A program made the translations under genes and the position numbers. From NCBI GenBank assembly GCA_018698675.1, contig JABIPA010000032.1:1-51916 (forward strand): DNA of 51,916 nt, given 5' to 3'. Positions 7,754-15,848 of the stretch are shown piece by piece. How positions within the stretch are numbered: position 1 is the stretch's first letter; each line of letters opens with the position of its first letter. Below the pieces are notes generated by a model. That model had not been told where the DNA came from, searched no databases, and worked only from the letters and a program-made list of their open reading frames with translations. This DNA is from a bacterium. Its GTDB lineage: Bacteria > Margulisbacteria > Marinamargulisbacteria > JABIPA01.

Positions 7754-8257
7754 CTAATTAAAGTTTAGAGGAAAACCAAAAACATAACCGTCTTTTGCTT
7801 GTTGGCTTGGTTGTTTTTCAAGAAGTTGTCCAACATCAATGTTTAACTTTTGTGAAAGAGTTTCTTTTTCGGTTTGGAATAAATTAAGGTTTTGAACATT
7901 TTTCGGCTCTTCTTCGGTTGTTTCTTGCGGAACTAAAGAGCTTAATTCGGATACTTTAAAGAGTATTCCTCGTTGCATTGGAAGAAGACCACTGTAAAGT
8001 GAAAATATTCGACGTTGTTCACATACTTTTTGAGTAGCGTCAAAAATAATTTCGGTATAGTTATCGGAGGTTAAAACACCTTGAATTGCAGATTTTGCCA
8101 TTTTCCCGATGACTCGTCCTATTGATTGGCTTAATTTTTCAAGAGCAACATCTTTTGTATCGCCTAATCCTTTACATTTTGGAAAAGAAGGACAGCTTGC
8201 AACAAAAGATTTATTGTCCTGTTTAATTATTACTTCTAGTTTATGGTCTAAGTTCAA
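7754..8257 (-). CDS. Protein with N-terminal HicB-like domain, C-terminal part unknown
   Basis: 167 residues. The first ~65 residues match the HicB-type fold seen in HicB antitoxins and stand-alone HicB-like proteins: a strand (LEVIIKQDNKSFVASCPSFP), GLGDTKDVALEKLSQSIGRV and a helix. The rest is unrecognised: an EIIFDATQ/RRIFSLYSGLLP stretch, then an acidic and Gln-rich tail. There is no HicA toxin next to it and no DNA-binding C-terminus of the antitoxin type, so it is probably not a toxin-antitoxin member. It lies 5 bases upstream of thrS and is likely cotranscribed. The ribosome-binding site AAGGAG precedes the ATG. Function is unknown. Confidence 0.7.
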   Translation of the reverse strand: MNLDHKLEVIIKQDNKSFVASCPSFPKCKGLGDTKDVALEKLSQSIGRVIGKMAKSAIQGVLTSDNYTEIIFDATQKVCEQRRIFSLYSGLLPMQRGILFKVSELSSLVPQETTEEEPKNVQNLNLFQTEKETLSQKLNIDVGQLLEKQPSQQAKDGYVFGFPLNFN

Positions 8258-8366
8258 GGTTTCTCCTTAAAGATAAAATCATTAATTAATTATCTTTAAT
8301 AAATTAGTTACAAAATCGTACCATATTGGTATTAAAAAGTCCAAAAGGGTAGATGGTTTTTATTTC

Positions 8367-9026
8367 TTATAGGAAATGGGAATAAGATATTCCAAATGAA
8401 TAAGTTATATCTTGATTTTCATTTAATATATCAATAGCCGATGCTCTTAAGTATATGTCTTGAAAGATTTCATGTCTGATCCCTGCATTAAGTAAATACA
8501 ATTTTTCTTCACCTTTTATGTCTGCCAAAATAGATGTTTGATTGGATAGAAAATATTCGAGTCCTCCCATAACAGATGGTGTTATTTCTTCTTTACTAAA
8601 GTTTGCAGTGAAACCAAGATGGAGTCTAAACCCATCTTGAAACTTTTTGGAAGCAACTAGATATACTTCTGACTCTGTAAGGGAGCTCAACCCTTGGAAG
8701 CCAAGAGCAATTGATAAAGGGTATCTGGTGTTGTCAGACATTAGATAGTATTTTGCATTTACATAAACACCCTCTGTGGGAACAACTCCTCCTACGATAC
8801 CTAACTCCCAATTTTTAAATGTTCCAAGATTAACTTTATAAAACCAGTCCAAATTATCAACAAGGGGATCGTAATTATAGTCTATTGATACATTAAATTC
8901 TTTGTATTTTAGGGACTCGGCCGTTGGGACGACTATTAGTCCTGTCGGACCTTTTAAGGTAGGTGCTGCTGTGGCTTGAATTGTAAGAGCAATAATTGCC
9001 AATAGTCCATAAATTATTTTTTTCAT
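8367..9026 (-). CDS. Exported beta-barrel-like protein, YjbH-like N-terminus
   Basis: 219 residues with a clear signal peptide (residues 1-20, ending TAAAPT). After cleavage the mature N-terminus reads PTLKGPTGLIVVPTAES, a sequence typical of YjbH-like outer-membrane proteins. The rest is alternating hydrophobic/aromatic strands (LGFTANFS, VMGGLEYFL, YLRASAIDIL) ending in an aromatic strand FGISYSHFL, consistent with a small outer-membrane barrel of 8-10 strands. The start codon overlaps the lpxD stop by 4 bases, tying it to outer-membrane biogenesis. Specific function is unknown. Confidence 0.75.
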   Translation of the reverse strand: MKKIIYGLLAIIALTIQATAAPTLKGPTGLIVVPTAESLKYKEFNVSIDYNYDPLVDNLDWFYKVNLGTFKNWELGIVGGVVPTEGVYVNAKYYLMSDNTRYPLSIALGFQGLSSLTESEVYLVASKKFQDGFRLHLGFTANFSKEEITPSVMGGLEYFLSNQTSILADIKGEEKLYLLNAGIRHEIFQDIYLRASAIDILNENQDITYSFGISYSHFL

Positions 9027-10024
9027 TGTTTTTTTCTTCCTTTTAGCGAGTTTTTGTACAGTAATTTTAAATATGCTCTAATTTTATACTCTTCTTTAAT
9101 TGGTGTAGCTGGTGTTCCGACAACCATCTTATTGTCGTCTAGTGATTTTAATACACCTGCTTGCCCGGCTATTATACAGTTATTGCCAATCGTTACAGAA
9201 GCAATTCCTACCTGCCCGGCAATTTGAACATTATTGCCTATTGTGGCGCTTCCTGCGACACCTACCAGTCCAGCGATTGCGGTATTGCTGCCGATAGTAA
9301 CATTATGTGCAATGTGGCTAAGGTTATCAACCTTTGTTCCTGTTTTTATTATGGTTTTTCCTAAACAACCTCTATCCACGCATGAATTTGCGCCAATTTC
9401 CACGTCATTTTCAATGATAACTGTTCCAATGTGTGGTATTTTTTTCCATTTTGATTCGGATTGAACGTAACCGAAACCGTCTACGCCTATTTTTGCACCC
9501 GCATGAAGGATGACATTATCTCCAATTGTCACGTTGTCATAGATTACAACGGAAGGATATATCAGGCAGTTTTTTCCTATAGTAACGTCGTTCCCAATTG
9601 TGACGTTATTTTTAATTACAGTTTTATCCGAGATCGTTGTATTGTCCCCGATAGAAACGAAGTGTTCTATTTTAAGTCGTTCGGATAGGATCGCTTTGTC
9701 ACTAACTATTGCGGTTTCTGAGATTGTGAAGACGTTTGATTGGATATTATCTTTAGTAATGAATTCTAGTAATAGTTGGAGCGCTAGTCTCGTGTTTTTT
9801 ACGATTATTTCGTTTTTAAATCCTGTGGACTTGTATGTTATTAATGCTGAGGCCTTTGTATTTTTTGCTTTGTATAGAAATTTATCTTCCATTATGAAAG
9901 ATAAATCGGTAGATGTGGCGTCTTCAATTGGAGTTATATGAGAAATTAATGTAGAGGCGTCCCCGTTGAGGTCGCCTCCTACAATATCACTTATTTCTTT
10001 AAGAGAAAGATTAAGTGCGTTCAT
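9023..10024 (-). CDS. lpxD: UDP-3-O-(3-hydroxyacyl)glucosamine N-acyltransferase
   Basis: Third enzyme of lipid A biosynthesis: it transfers a 3-hydroxyacyl chain from acyl-ACP to UDP-3-O-acylglucosamine. 333 residues: an N-terminal LpxD uridine-binding domain (LKEISDIVGGDLNGDA..., ALITYKS) followed by a long left-handed beta helix of hexapeptide repeats (IGDNTTISDKTVIKNNVTIG and on). The HAGAKIGVDGFGY and LSHIAHNVTIG segments contain the conserved histidines, the second being the usual catalytic base. Its presence shows that the organism makes lipid A. It lies between ompH and the barrel gene, a bamA-skp-lpxD arrangement shared with Proteobacteria. Confidence 0.96.
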   Translation of the reverse strand: MNALNLSLKEISDIVGGDLNGDASTLISHITPIEDATSTDLSFIMEDKFLYKAKNTKASALITYKSTGFKNEIIVKNTRLALQLLLEFITKDNIQSNVFTISETAIVSDKAILSERLKIEHFVSIGDNTTISDKTVIKNNVTIGNDVTIGKNCLIYPSVVIYDNVTIGDNVILHAGAKIGVDGFGYVQSESKWKKIPHIGTVIIENDVEIGANSCVDRGCLGKTIIKTGTKVDNLSHIAHNVTIGSNTAIAGLVGVAGSATIGNNVQIAGQVGIASVTIGNNCIIAGQAGVLKSLDDNKMVVGTPATPIKEEYKIRAYLKLLYKNSLKGRKKQ

Positions 10025-10033
10025 GAACGGTAT

Positions 10034-10483
10034 TTATTTATTAAGTTTTTCTAGTAGAAAATAGGTGAGATCAAATCCGCCATCGTAAACAACTTGCTTA
10101 TCAAGAACGACATCGATTCCATATTCTTTTCTTACATCCTGAACGTTAGATATAATTTCTTTGAGTAAACCTTGTTGCTTCATTCCTTCGTATTGGATAA
10201 GCATTTCTTGTTTAGGGCGCATTTCTTTTTGAATTTCTTCAACTATTTTTCTAACTTCTTCTTCACTTTTATTCTCTTTTTTTGCTTCTTCTAGTTTTTT
10301 TTGTTGTTCTTCAAAAAATGACTGATAATCTTCTCTCTGTTTTTTAATTTCGGTTTGAATCTCAATCGCGCCTTTGTATGTTGTCAATATTCGTTGCATG
10401 TCTATAAAACCTATATTATCTGCGAATACAGACCCACTTAATAGTAACGTTAGAATTGCTAGTGTTATTGTTTTTTTTATCAT
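10034..10483 (-). CDS. OmpH/Skp-family periplasmic chaperone
   Basis: 149 residues: a signal peptide (to SVFA at ~21), then the DNIGFIDMQRILTTYKGA block that opens OmpH/Skp proteins, a long charged helical hairpin (residues ~45-105, rich in Glu, Lys and Gln), and the closing strand region (GIDVVLDKQVVYDGG, DLTYFLLEKL). Skp holds unfolded outer-membrane proteins on their way to the Bam complex. It lies directly downstream of bamA with a good ribosome-binding site (GAGG/AGGAG type, ~10492-10497). Confidence 0.92.
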   Translation of the reverse strand: MIKKTITLAILTLLLSGSVFADNIGFIDMQRILTTYKGAIEIQTEIKKQREDYQSFFEEQQKKLEEAKKENKSEEEVRKIVEEIQKEMRPKQEMLIQYEGMKQQGLLKEIISNVQDVRKEYGIDVVLDKQVVYDGGFDLTYFLLEKLNK

Positions 10484-10522
10484 TTTTATATCTCCTCGTA
10501 ATTGTTATTTGTTGAGTTCATA

Positions 10523-12370
10523 TTAGAACGAATGACCCATACTAAAGTGAGTTCGCATTGTTCCTGTCTCGCCGAACCCGAAGTCTAGTCTTAATGGGCC
10601 CATTCCAGGAATGTTCATTCTCATGCCTACGCCTTTTCCGATCTTGTAATTTGAGAGGTCGGCAAGACTTCCCATTGTTGCAAGTCCAGTATCTACAAAT
10701 AGTACGCCTTGAAACGTTTCGTTAAACAAAAGTCTATATTCCATACTTAATAATGATTTTTTGTTTCCGAAGGAGTATCCTCTCTCGTCATATCCACGTA
10801 CCGTGCTTCCTCCCCCAACTACATAGTATTCAGATTTAAACTTGTCTTGTTCTAATATTTCAGGACTTTCTATAAGACCTAATTCGTATCGAAGAGCAAA
10901 CACTTGGTTTGCCAAAACTTCATGAAATCGTGTTAGGCTGACGTCATATTTTGTGAAGTCTAATGAATCATCATATATCATGAAACTCTTTTCGATTGAA
11001 AATGTGTCATGAGCACCGTTTTTTGGGTTGAACCAAACGTCTCTACTATCGTTGCTTACAAGAAACTTGTAACTATCTACTTTATACTTTATAAATTCGT
11101 CGGGGAGCTCAACGGTTTCGTCTTTGAAAGAATGAAACGTTTTTAGTTGGTAAGAAAAAGGAGCCCCGAAAGTTACTTCCATTCCTTTTTTTGTCGCATT
11201 TACAAATTCTTGTTGAGAACTTAAGAAATCCATCGATGCTTGAAGTCCTTTTGTGAACCATGTTTTAAATGTGAAGGATCGTCGTTTTCCAAACATCCAA
11301 GGATTCGTATATTTGAATTGATAGGTTGAGTTTTGACCGGCTGAGTCTGTTCCTCCTAGATAGAATTGCCCTTTTAACATTATCGTTTGACCAGTGCCCA
11401 TCAAGTTATCCATAAAAAAGTCACTAAAAAGACTAAACCCTAATTGAGCGCTAAATCCACCACCGAAGGTCAATTGTCCTGATGATTCTTTTTCAACAAC
11501 TTCAATAACAATAACAATTTGGTCCGGAGTAGAACCTGGTTTAATATCATAGTTTAAACCCGTGAAGTAATTTAAATTAAATATTTTACGCATTTCTGTA
11601 TTAAACTTTTCGATCTGGAAAGCATCCCCAGATTTCATGCTTAACTCTCTTAGAATGACATAATCATTTGTTTTAGTATTTCCTGTTACTTCAAACCGTT
11701 CGATAATTCCTTCAGATAAATTAATCTCTAGTTTGTTTTTGTCTTCGCCTGCAATTTGGACACTTATTACCTTAGCGTGACTGTACCCTAAGTTTGTATA
11801 CAGGTTTTTGATTGCGGTTATGTCTTTTCTTATTAAATTTTGATTTTCTATCTCACCTTTTTGAGATGATAATGCGTTTAAAATTAGGGATGAGCTAATT
11901 GTTTTATTTCCATTTATAATGATGTCGATTATAGGAGACCGTTCTTCAATAACAAATATTATTTTTTTACCTTTATTTGGTATCGTTTCAACAAGTGTAC
12001 GTACATTTTTGAATATGCCTAAAGAGTAAATATTTTTTCGGACCCTATTAATTTTGTAAGGGCTTAATTCGTCTCCGATTTTTAAGAAAATTTCATTAAG
12101 TATTGTTGAGCTAGGAACCAAATTATTTCCCGTAATTTCAATTTCGACAATTTTTTTGTCTACGCTTATTACTTTTTGTATTTCGACGTTGTTTTTAGTC
12201 GAAGAGCTTTCTGTCTTTGGAAGGTTATTTAATATGTCTCGTAGTTTGAGAGGTGACTTAATGTTTGATTTAAAGCTCGAAGGATCAAACGCGTTTAAGT
12301 CTTGTGAAAATACCTGGCTAGTATAGACAAATAATAGGCTAGCTAATAGGGGTAAAATAAACTTATTCAT
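10523..12370 (-). CDS. bamA: Outer membrane protein assembly factor BamA (Omp85), about three POTRA domains
   Basis: Inserts beta-barrel proteins into the outer membrane. I start at 12370, giving 615 residues: this ATG begins a good signal peptide (MNKFILPLLASLLFVYTSQV) and sits 2 bases after the secG stop. The longer frame from 12418 would read through secG. After a ~60-residue linker there are three POTRA-like units (beginning about VEIEITGNNL, PIIDIIINGN and IERFEVTGNT), then a 16-strand-type barrel with the conserved VRGYDERGYSFG loop-6 motif and a terminal strand ending in Phe. Proteobacterial BamA has five POTRAs; three is the cyanobacterial/chloroplast Omp85 number. There is no ribosome-binding site, so coupling to secG translation is likely. 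Confidence 0.95.
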   Translation of the reverse strand: MNKFILPLLASLLFVYTSQVFSQDLNAFDPSSFKSNIKSPLKLRDILNNLPKTESSSTKNNVEIQKVISVDKKIVEIEITGNNLVPSSTILNEIFLKIGDELSPYKINRVRKNIYSLGIFKNVRTLVETIPNKGKKIIFVIEERSPIIDIIINGNKTISSSLILNALSSQKGEIENQNLIRKDITAIKNLYTNLGYSHAKVISVQIAGEDKNKLEINLSEGIIERFEVTGNTKTNDYVILRELSMKSGDAFQIEKFNTEMRKIFNLNYFTGLNYDIKPGSTPDQIVIVIEVVEKESSGQLTFGGGFSAQLGFSLFSDFFMDNLMGTGQTIMLKGQFYLGGTDSAGQNSTYQFKYTNPWMFGKRRSFTFKTWFTKGLQASMDFLSSQQEFVNATKKGMEVTFGAPFSYQLKTFHSFKDETVELPDEFIKYKVDSYKFLVSNDSRDVWFNPKNGAHDTFSIEKSFMIYDDSLDFTKYDVSLTRFHEVLANQVFALRYELGLIESPEILEQDKFKSEYYVVGGGSTVRGYDERGYSFGNKKSLLSMEYRLLFNETFQGVLFVDTGLATMGSLADLSNYKIGKGVGMRMNIPGMGPLRLDFGFGETGTMRTHFSMGHSF

Positions 12371-12372
12371 TT

Positions 12373-12588
12373 TTAGATAAGGCAAAGAATTAATGCTAAG
12401 GCTAAAAATATTCCACATAATATTCCAGTAAACTTAGTAAGGCCTGCTTCTAATCCTTTTTGAGAATTAAACATTTTTGCTTGTCCTCCAATTCCTGCTA
12501 AGCCTTCACCTTTTGCGGAATGCATCAATACGCATATAACGATAGTTATTGATAACAAGAATTCGATAATTAGTAGTGCAATTTTCAT
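12373..12588 (-). CDS. secG: Preprotein translocase subunit SecG
   Basis: 71 residues with two hydrophobic helices (residues ~3-22 and ~50-70) and the typical VLMHSAKGEGLAGIGG loop between them. SecG is the small accessory subunit of SecYEG and assists protein export. It has a good ribosome-binding site (GGAG) and is followed after 2 bases by bamA, so the export channel and the outer-membrane insertase are made together. Confidence 0.93.
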   Translation of the reverse strand: MKIALLIIEFLLSITIVICVLMHSAKGEGLAGIGGQAKMFNSQKGLEAGLTKFTGILCGIFLALALILCLI

Positions 12589-12603
12589 ATTTTTCTCCTT
12601 AGA

Positions 12604-13416
12604 CTATAAGTCAGATACTATTTCTGATTTTTGGTCTCGAACAATAATTAAAGGTGCCGCGGTTTTAAAATCATCGTAGGCATCCCATTTGATAGAAAGG
12701 CTTCCGATGGATTCCCCCTCTTTTTTGATGTCTCCCGATAATGTAAGTGCACTTGTAGCATTTGTTTGAGATCCTGTTAACGTTCCTGTTAAAACTGTTG
12801 AATTATATGTAATGGTGAATGGCAGTGATGACGTTATAGATAGAGAACTTAATGTTTCGGAACTTCCATCAACATCATTTTCAATCGTTGATTCGAACAA
12901 AATATTTTCGAATCCGAAAACAATTGAAGCTGTTGGCGATATTGAAATGTTTCCTGATACTGTCGTTACAATGGTGTTTTCTGTTGGCGATACCTCGGTT
13001 GTCACTTTTTCAACTAATTTTTCTATCGTTAAAGTGCCTGCATCCGGGGCTATTGAAACTGTTTCTGTGTAGTTTTCGGTCGTGATATCTCCAGATACAG
13101 AATTTTCTGTAAAGGTGATTGTTTGAACTCCTGTGACAGTAGAAAAATCAAAAATATCTACAATTGTATAGCTCGTGTTTGTTGTTGTTTCGTTTAGAGT
13201 CCCTGAAAAGGTTGGGGTTGGTTCTACATAAAGTGGGTTGCTGGTGAATATCTGCTTGGTATAAGTACTAATAGAAGAGAGTTCAGAAGAGAAGTCTTCG
13301 AAAACGTATTCGTTAGAGTCGTCAAGCAATGTACATCCTGATAAGAGGAGTGAAAGTAGAAGTACTTTCACTATTGATAAAGTGATTAAGGATGCTTTGT
13401 TTTTCATTCGATTCAT
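12604..13416 (-). CDS. Predicted lipoprotein, Ser/Thr-rich, function unknown
   Basis: 270 residues with a lipoprotein signal peptide: basic N-terminus, hydrophobic stretch and lipobox LLSGC near residue 28. The mature part is rich in Thr, Ser and Val in alternating patterns, suggesting an all-beta, possibly surface or periplasmic protein. I do not recognise a family. The first ATG is preferred because AGGAG lies 6-7 bases upstream of it (~13422-13426). It heads the minus-strand run and is 15 bases before secG. Confidence 0.75.
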   Translation of the reverse strand: MNRMKNKASLITLSIVKVLLLSLLLSGCTLLDDSNEYVFEDFSSELSSISTYTKQIFTSNPLYVEPTPTFSGTLNETTTNTSYTIVDIFDFSTVTGVQTITFTENSVSGDITTENYTETVSIAPDAGTLTIEKLVEKVTTEVSPTENTIVTTVSGNISISPTASIVFGFENILFESTIENDVDGSSETLSSLSITSSLPFTITYNSTVLTGTLTGSQTNATSALTLSGDIKKEGESIGSLSIKWDAYDDFKTAAPLIIVRDQKSEIVSDL

Positions 13417-13561
13417 TTATTTCTCCTAATATATTTCTTAAACGTGTTAAAGGATATAAGAAAATTTATAATGTCACAATAAGATCTGGTTGTTTTTTCA
13501 ATCTATCCTTTTACATTTGTATGTTCAATAAAGTTCCCTGGAAAGTTACAGGGCTCGGTAT

Positions 13562-13590
13562 TTGCTGAATAAAGTGAAATATTGCATAAT
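13562..13590 (+). promoter_or_regulatory. Predicted sigma-70 promoter for the two unknown small genes
   Basis: TTGCTG, 17-base spacer, CATAAT. The predicted start (~13597) is about 24 bases before the ATG at 13621, with ribosome-binding site AGGAG in between (13608-13612). Confidence 0.5.
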
Positions 13591-13620
13591 ATTAAGAATG
13601 AATGAGCAGGAGACTATTTT

Positions 13621-13923
13621 ATGACAAAGCAAGATTCTAAACCACAAGCTCGAATTGTTCAGTTTGCTGATGAGACAAAAACCCTTCCTGATGGAAGTAA
13701 GATGATTTACGCCGAAAATGACGATAAAATTGTGTTGTATCATCAGCCGTCTTTTGGCGTGACTATGACATATTCTTATGATCGGGAAACCGGTAAAATT
13801 ATTGTTAATGGTAAAGAAGGTACGAATATTGATAAACGAACGATGATTAAATTGGGCAGTTATTTTATTCAAAATAGCAAAGAAGACGAATTTGTTACTT
13901 TAAATGTTTTTACCAAAAAATAG
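13621..13923 (+). CDS. Small conserved-looking protein of unknown function
   Basis: 100 residues, no signal peptide or membrane segment, mixed alpha/beta composition (strand-like segments around ARIVQF, KIVLYHQ, VTMTYSY and IIVNG). It starts with a good ribosome-binding site (AGGAGA, 8 bases before the ATG) and a promoter-like element. It is 6 bases upstream of the next gene, so the two probably form an operon. I do not recognise it. Confidence 0.7.
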   Translation: MTKQDSKPQARIVQFADETKTLPDGSKMIYAENDDKIVLYHQPSFGVTMTYSYDRETGKIIVNGKEGTNIDKRTMIKLGSYFIQNSKEDEFVTLNVFTKK

Positions 13924-13929
13924 GTCATT

Positions 13930-14409
13930 ATGATTCACGGTTCAGCGAACTCTTCTCAACAATTACCTCAATCTTCTTTTTCAAACGTTAATGTTTCGAA
14001 TAGTCCATTGGTTCAAAAAAGTTTGAATTCTTCAGGATTCAAAAATATTCTCAATTGTTTTGGCATAAAAACATCTGACGTATCTGGAGTACAGAAGGAT
14101 TTTGGCGTGTCTTTAAAAATGATGGAGTCTTTTAAAGATGTTCAGATGATTCAAGTGAATCAATCAAAAGCTTCCGCCTTAGCTGCGATGGGTATCGAAA
14201 ACGCTTCTTTAGCATTGGTTATGCAATCAGAGGAAGAAATTAAGCTACTTAAAAAGAGATTAAAAGAGATTAAAGAATCTACGTTGGATAAAAAGGCTAT
14301 TGCAAAATTATTGGCTGAATTAGGGATTTCTCAAAATTTGGATAGTTTGGTGTTCACTGACGAAACTGGTGGTCTATATATTATTCAATCTCAATTCGAA
14401 AATCTTTAG
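13930..14409 (+). CDS. Unknown protein, disordered N-terminus and helical C-terminus
   Basis: 159 residues. Residues 1-35 are rich in Ser, Asn and Gln and probably disordered. The middle has a Met/Ala-rich helix (KASALAAMGIENASLALVM), followed by a charged, coiled-coil-like helix (EEEIKLLKKRLKEIKES) and a short beta-like end (LDSLVFTDETGGLYIIQSQF). No family is recognised. It follows the 100-residue protein after 6 bases and is likely cotranscribed, perhaps as a partner. Confidence 0.68.
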   Translation: MIHGSANSSQQLPQSSFSNVNVSNSPLVQKSLNSSGFKNILNCFGIKTSDVSGVQKDFGVSLKMMESFKDVQMIQVNQSKASALAAMGIENASLALVMQSEEEIKLLKKRLKEIKESTLDKKAIAKLLAELGISQNLDSLVFTDETGGLYIIQSQFENL

Positions 14410-14622
14410 GATAATTTCAAAGCTTTCATTTTTCCCCTCGTACAGAATTCACAAATGGTAATACCTTTTGTTTGACAAAACCTCTAGATGGAAGGCTTTA
14501 GAAAATGTTCCGATAGATATTTGTTTTTCTTCATTTAGATGATGGGTAAGTGCTAAAGGAACCTTTTTTGTTCTTTAAAAGTAATATCTGTACTTAGAGT
14601 CTCTTCGAATTCTCTTGATGCA

Positions 14623-15210
14623 TTAGTTTGCGTCTTTTGGGGCTATGAAGCTTAGTAATTTTTTCTCGATATCTTTTTGAATGGTTTTTATGAATGTTAG
14701 AGGGTATTTGTCACTTAAGACTAGTACAGAATATGCTTTAACCCAGTTTCCTACAAATACGTCGGTTAATATTTGGTCACCTACGTAGATAGTTTTTTTT
14801 AGATTGATTTTGTGGATTTTAGCGAATTCTTTTAGGGAAAAAGGGAGGGGCTTCATACTAAAAAATGTGCCATATACTTTTAGTTGGATGCACATTTTTT
14901 GAACGCGACGTTTGTCGCTATTGTTTGAAAATACAAATACTCTAAAACCTAATGATTTTAGTTGTTGAATCCAGTGAATGTTCTCTAATGGAATGTTTCG
15001 TTCGTATGTTCCAAGAAGGGTATTGTCTAAATCAAGTATAATCGTTGAAAACCCATCTAGTAAAAGTTCATCGATATCAATTAATTCAAGCTCTTCCACA
15101 ATTTCGTCTGGTAAAAAAAGTTCCTGTAAGCAGTCTATTATTTGTGGCATGTTAAGAAGCCAAGGAGACGATCCTTTTTTTGTTCTTTTTTTTGATGCTT
15201 TTGTAGACAC
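14623..15210 (-). CDS. YqeG-family HAD (IIIA) phosphatase
   Basis: 195 residues. HAD motif I is LDLDNTL, motif II is FSNNS, the Lys of motif III is in MKPLP, and motif IV is VGDQILTDV. These match the YqeG/PGP phosphatase group, which in Firmicutes is linked to ribosome-assembly GTPase operons and in plants and yeast dephosphorylates phosphatidylglycerophosphate. A basic ~15-residue N-terminal extension is not typical. The GTG start overlaps the hisG stop by one base (TAGTG), so it is coupled to hisG despite no obvious metabolic link. Substrate is uncertain. Confidence 0.85.
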   Translation of the reverse strand: MSTKASKKRTKKGSSPWLLNMPQIIDCLQELFLPDEIVEELELIDIDELLLDGFSTIILDLDNTLLGTYERNIPLENIHWIQQLKSLGFRVFVFSNNSDKRRVQKMCIQLKVYGTFFSMKPLPFSLKEFAKIHKINLKKTIYVGDQILTDVFVGNWVKAYSVLVLSDKYPLTFIKTIQKDIEKKLLSFIAPKDAN

Positions 15211-15848
15211 TATTTTTCTTGTGGAAGATTAGACAACTTATGTGCTAACTCTGTTATTTCTTTGTATTTGAATTTCAGGCTTGAATTATTCGATATTAAT
15301 CGTGCCGTTGTATCGTAAATAGTTTCAATTTCTTCCATATCATTTTCTTTTAACGTCGTACCTGTTGCCGTTAGATCACAGACAATGTCTGACAAAGAAG
15401 TTAAAGGTGCTAGTTCAATCGCTCCATAAAGCTTAATTAGATTGATTTTAATGCCTTTGTTTCGAAAAAATATTTCGGAAGACCTAGGGTATTTTGTCGC
15501 AACTTTCATTCCGTGGAAATAAGTGATCGGACACTTAGCTTTTGGTCCAGCAACCACTAATCGGCAGTAACCAAATTTTAAATCAACAAGCTGACTAACA
15601 TCTTTTTTATTTTCAATAAGTACATCATGCCCAACAATTCCTATATCAGCAGCGCCGCCAGAGACATAATCTGGAACATCCCAGGGACGTATTTGATATA
15701 CACGAATTGATTTGTCTGTGCTGTCAGCGGAAAGACGTCTATCCCAGTTAACGTCTTCGTCAAATGTAATTCCAATAGATTTAAGTTGTTTAAGAGATTC
15801 TTTAAATAGGTAACCTTTTGCGATAGCTATTGTTAAGCAGTTAGACAT
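15210..15848 (-). CDS. hisG: ATP phosphoribosyltransferase, short form
   Basis: First enzyme of histidine biosynthesis: it joins ATP and PRPP. 212 residues, the short HisG form lacking the C-terminal regulatory domain and needing HisZ for activity. Seen motifs are TIAIAKGYLF, GGAADIGIVGHDVL, the GYCRLVVAGPK strand, ATKYP and the PRPP loop DLTATGTTLKEN. It overlaps hisZ by 8 bases upstream and yqeG by 1 base downstream. The final residues carry no regulatory domain, in agreement with the neighbouring hisZ. Confidence 0.96.
   Translation of the reverse strand: MSNCLTIAIAKGYLFKESLKQLKSIGITFDEDVNWDRRLSADSTDKSIRVYQIRPWDVPDYVSGGAADIGIVGHDVLIENKKDVSQLVDLKFGYCRLVVAGPKAKCPITYFHGMKVATKYPRSSEIFFRNKGIKINLIKLYGAIELAPLTSLSDIVCDLTATGTTLKENDMEEIETIYDTTARLISNNSSLKFKYKEITELAHKLSNLPQEK

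Noticed and set aside
12373-12418. Longer start for bamA inside secG
   Set aside because: It would overlap secG and spoil the signal peptide; the ATG at 12370 is better.
14561-14590. Hairpin-like AAAGGAAC / GTTCTTT downstream of the unknown gene pair
   Set aside because: Needs a bulge and has no T run on either strand; not a credible terminator.
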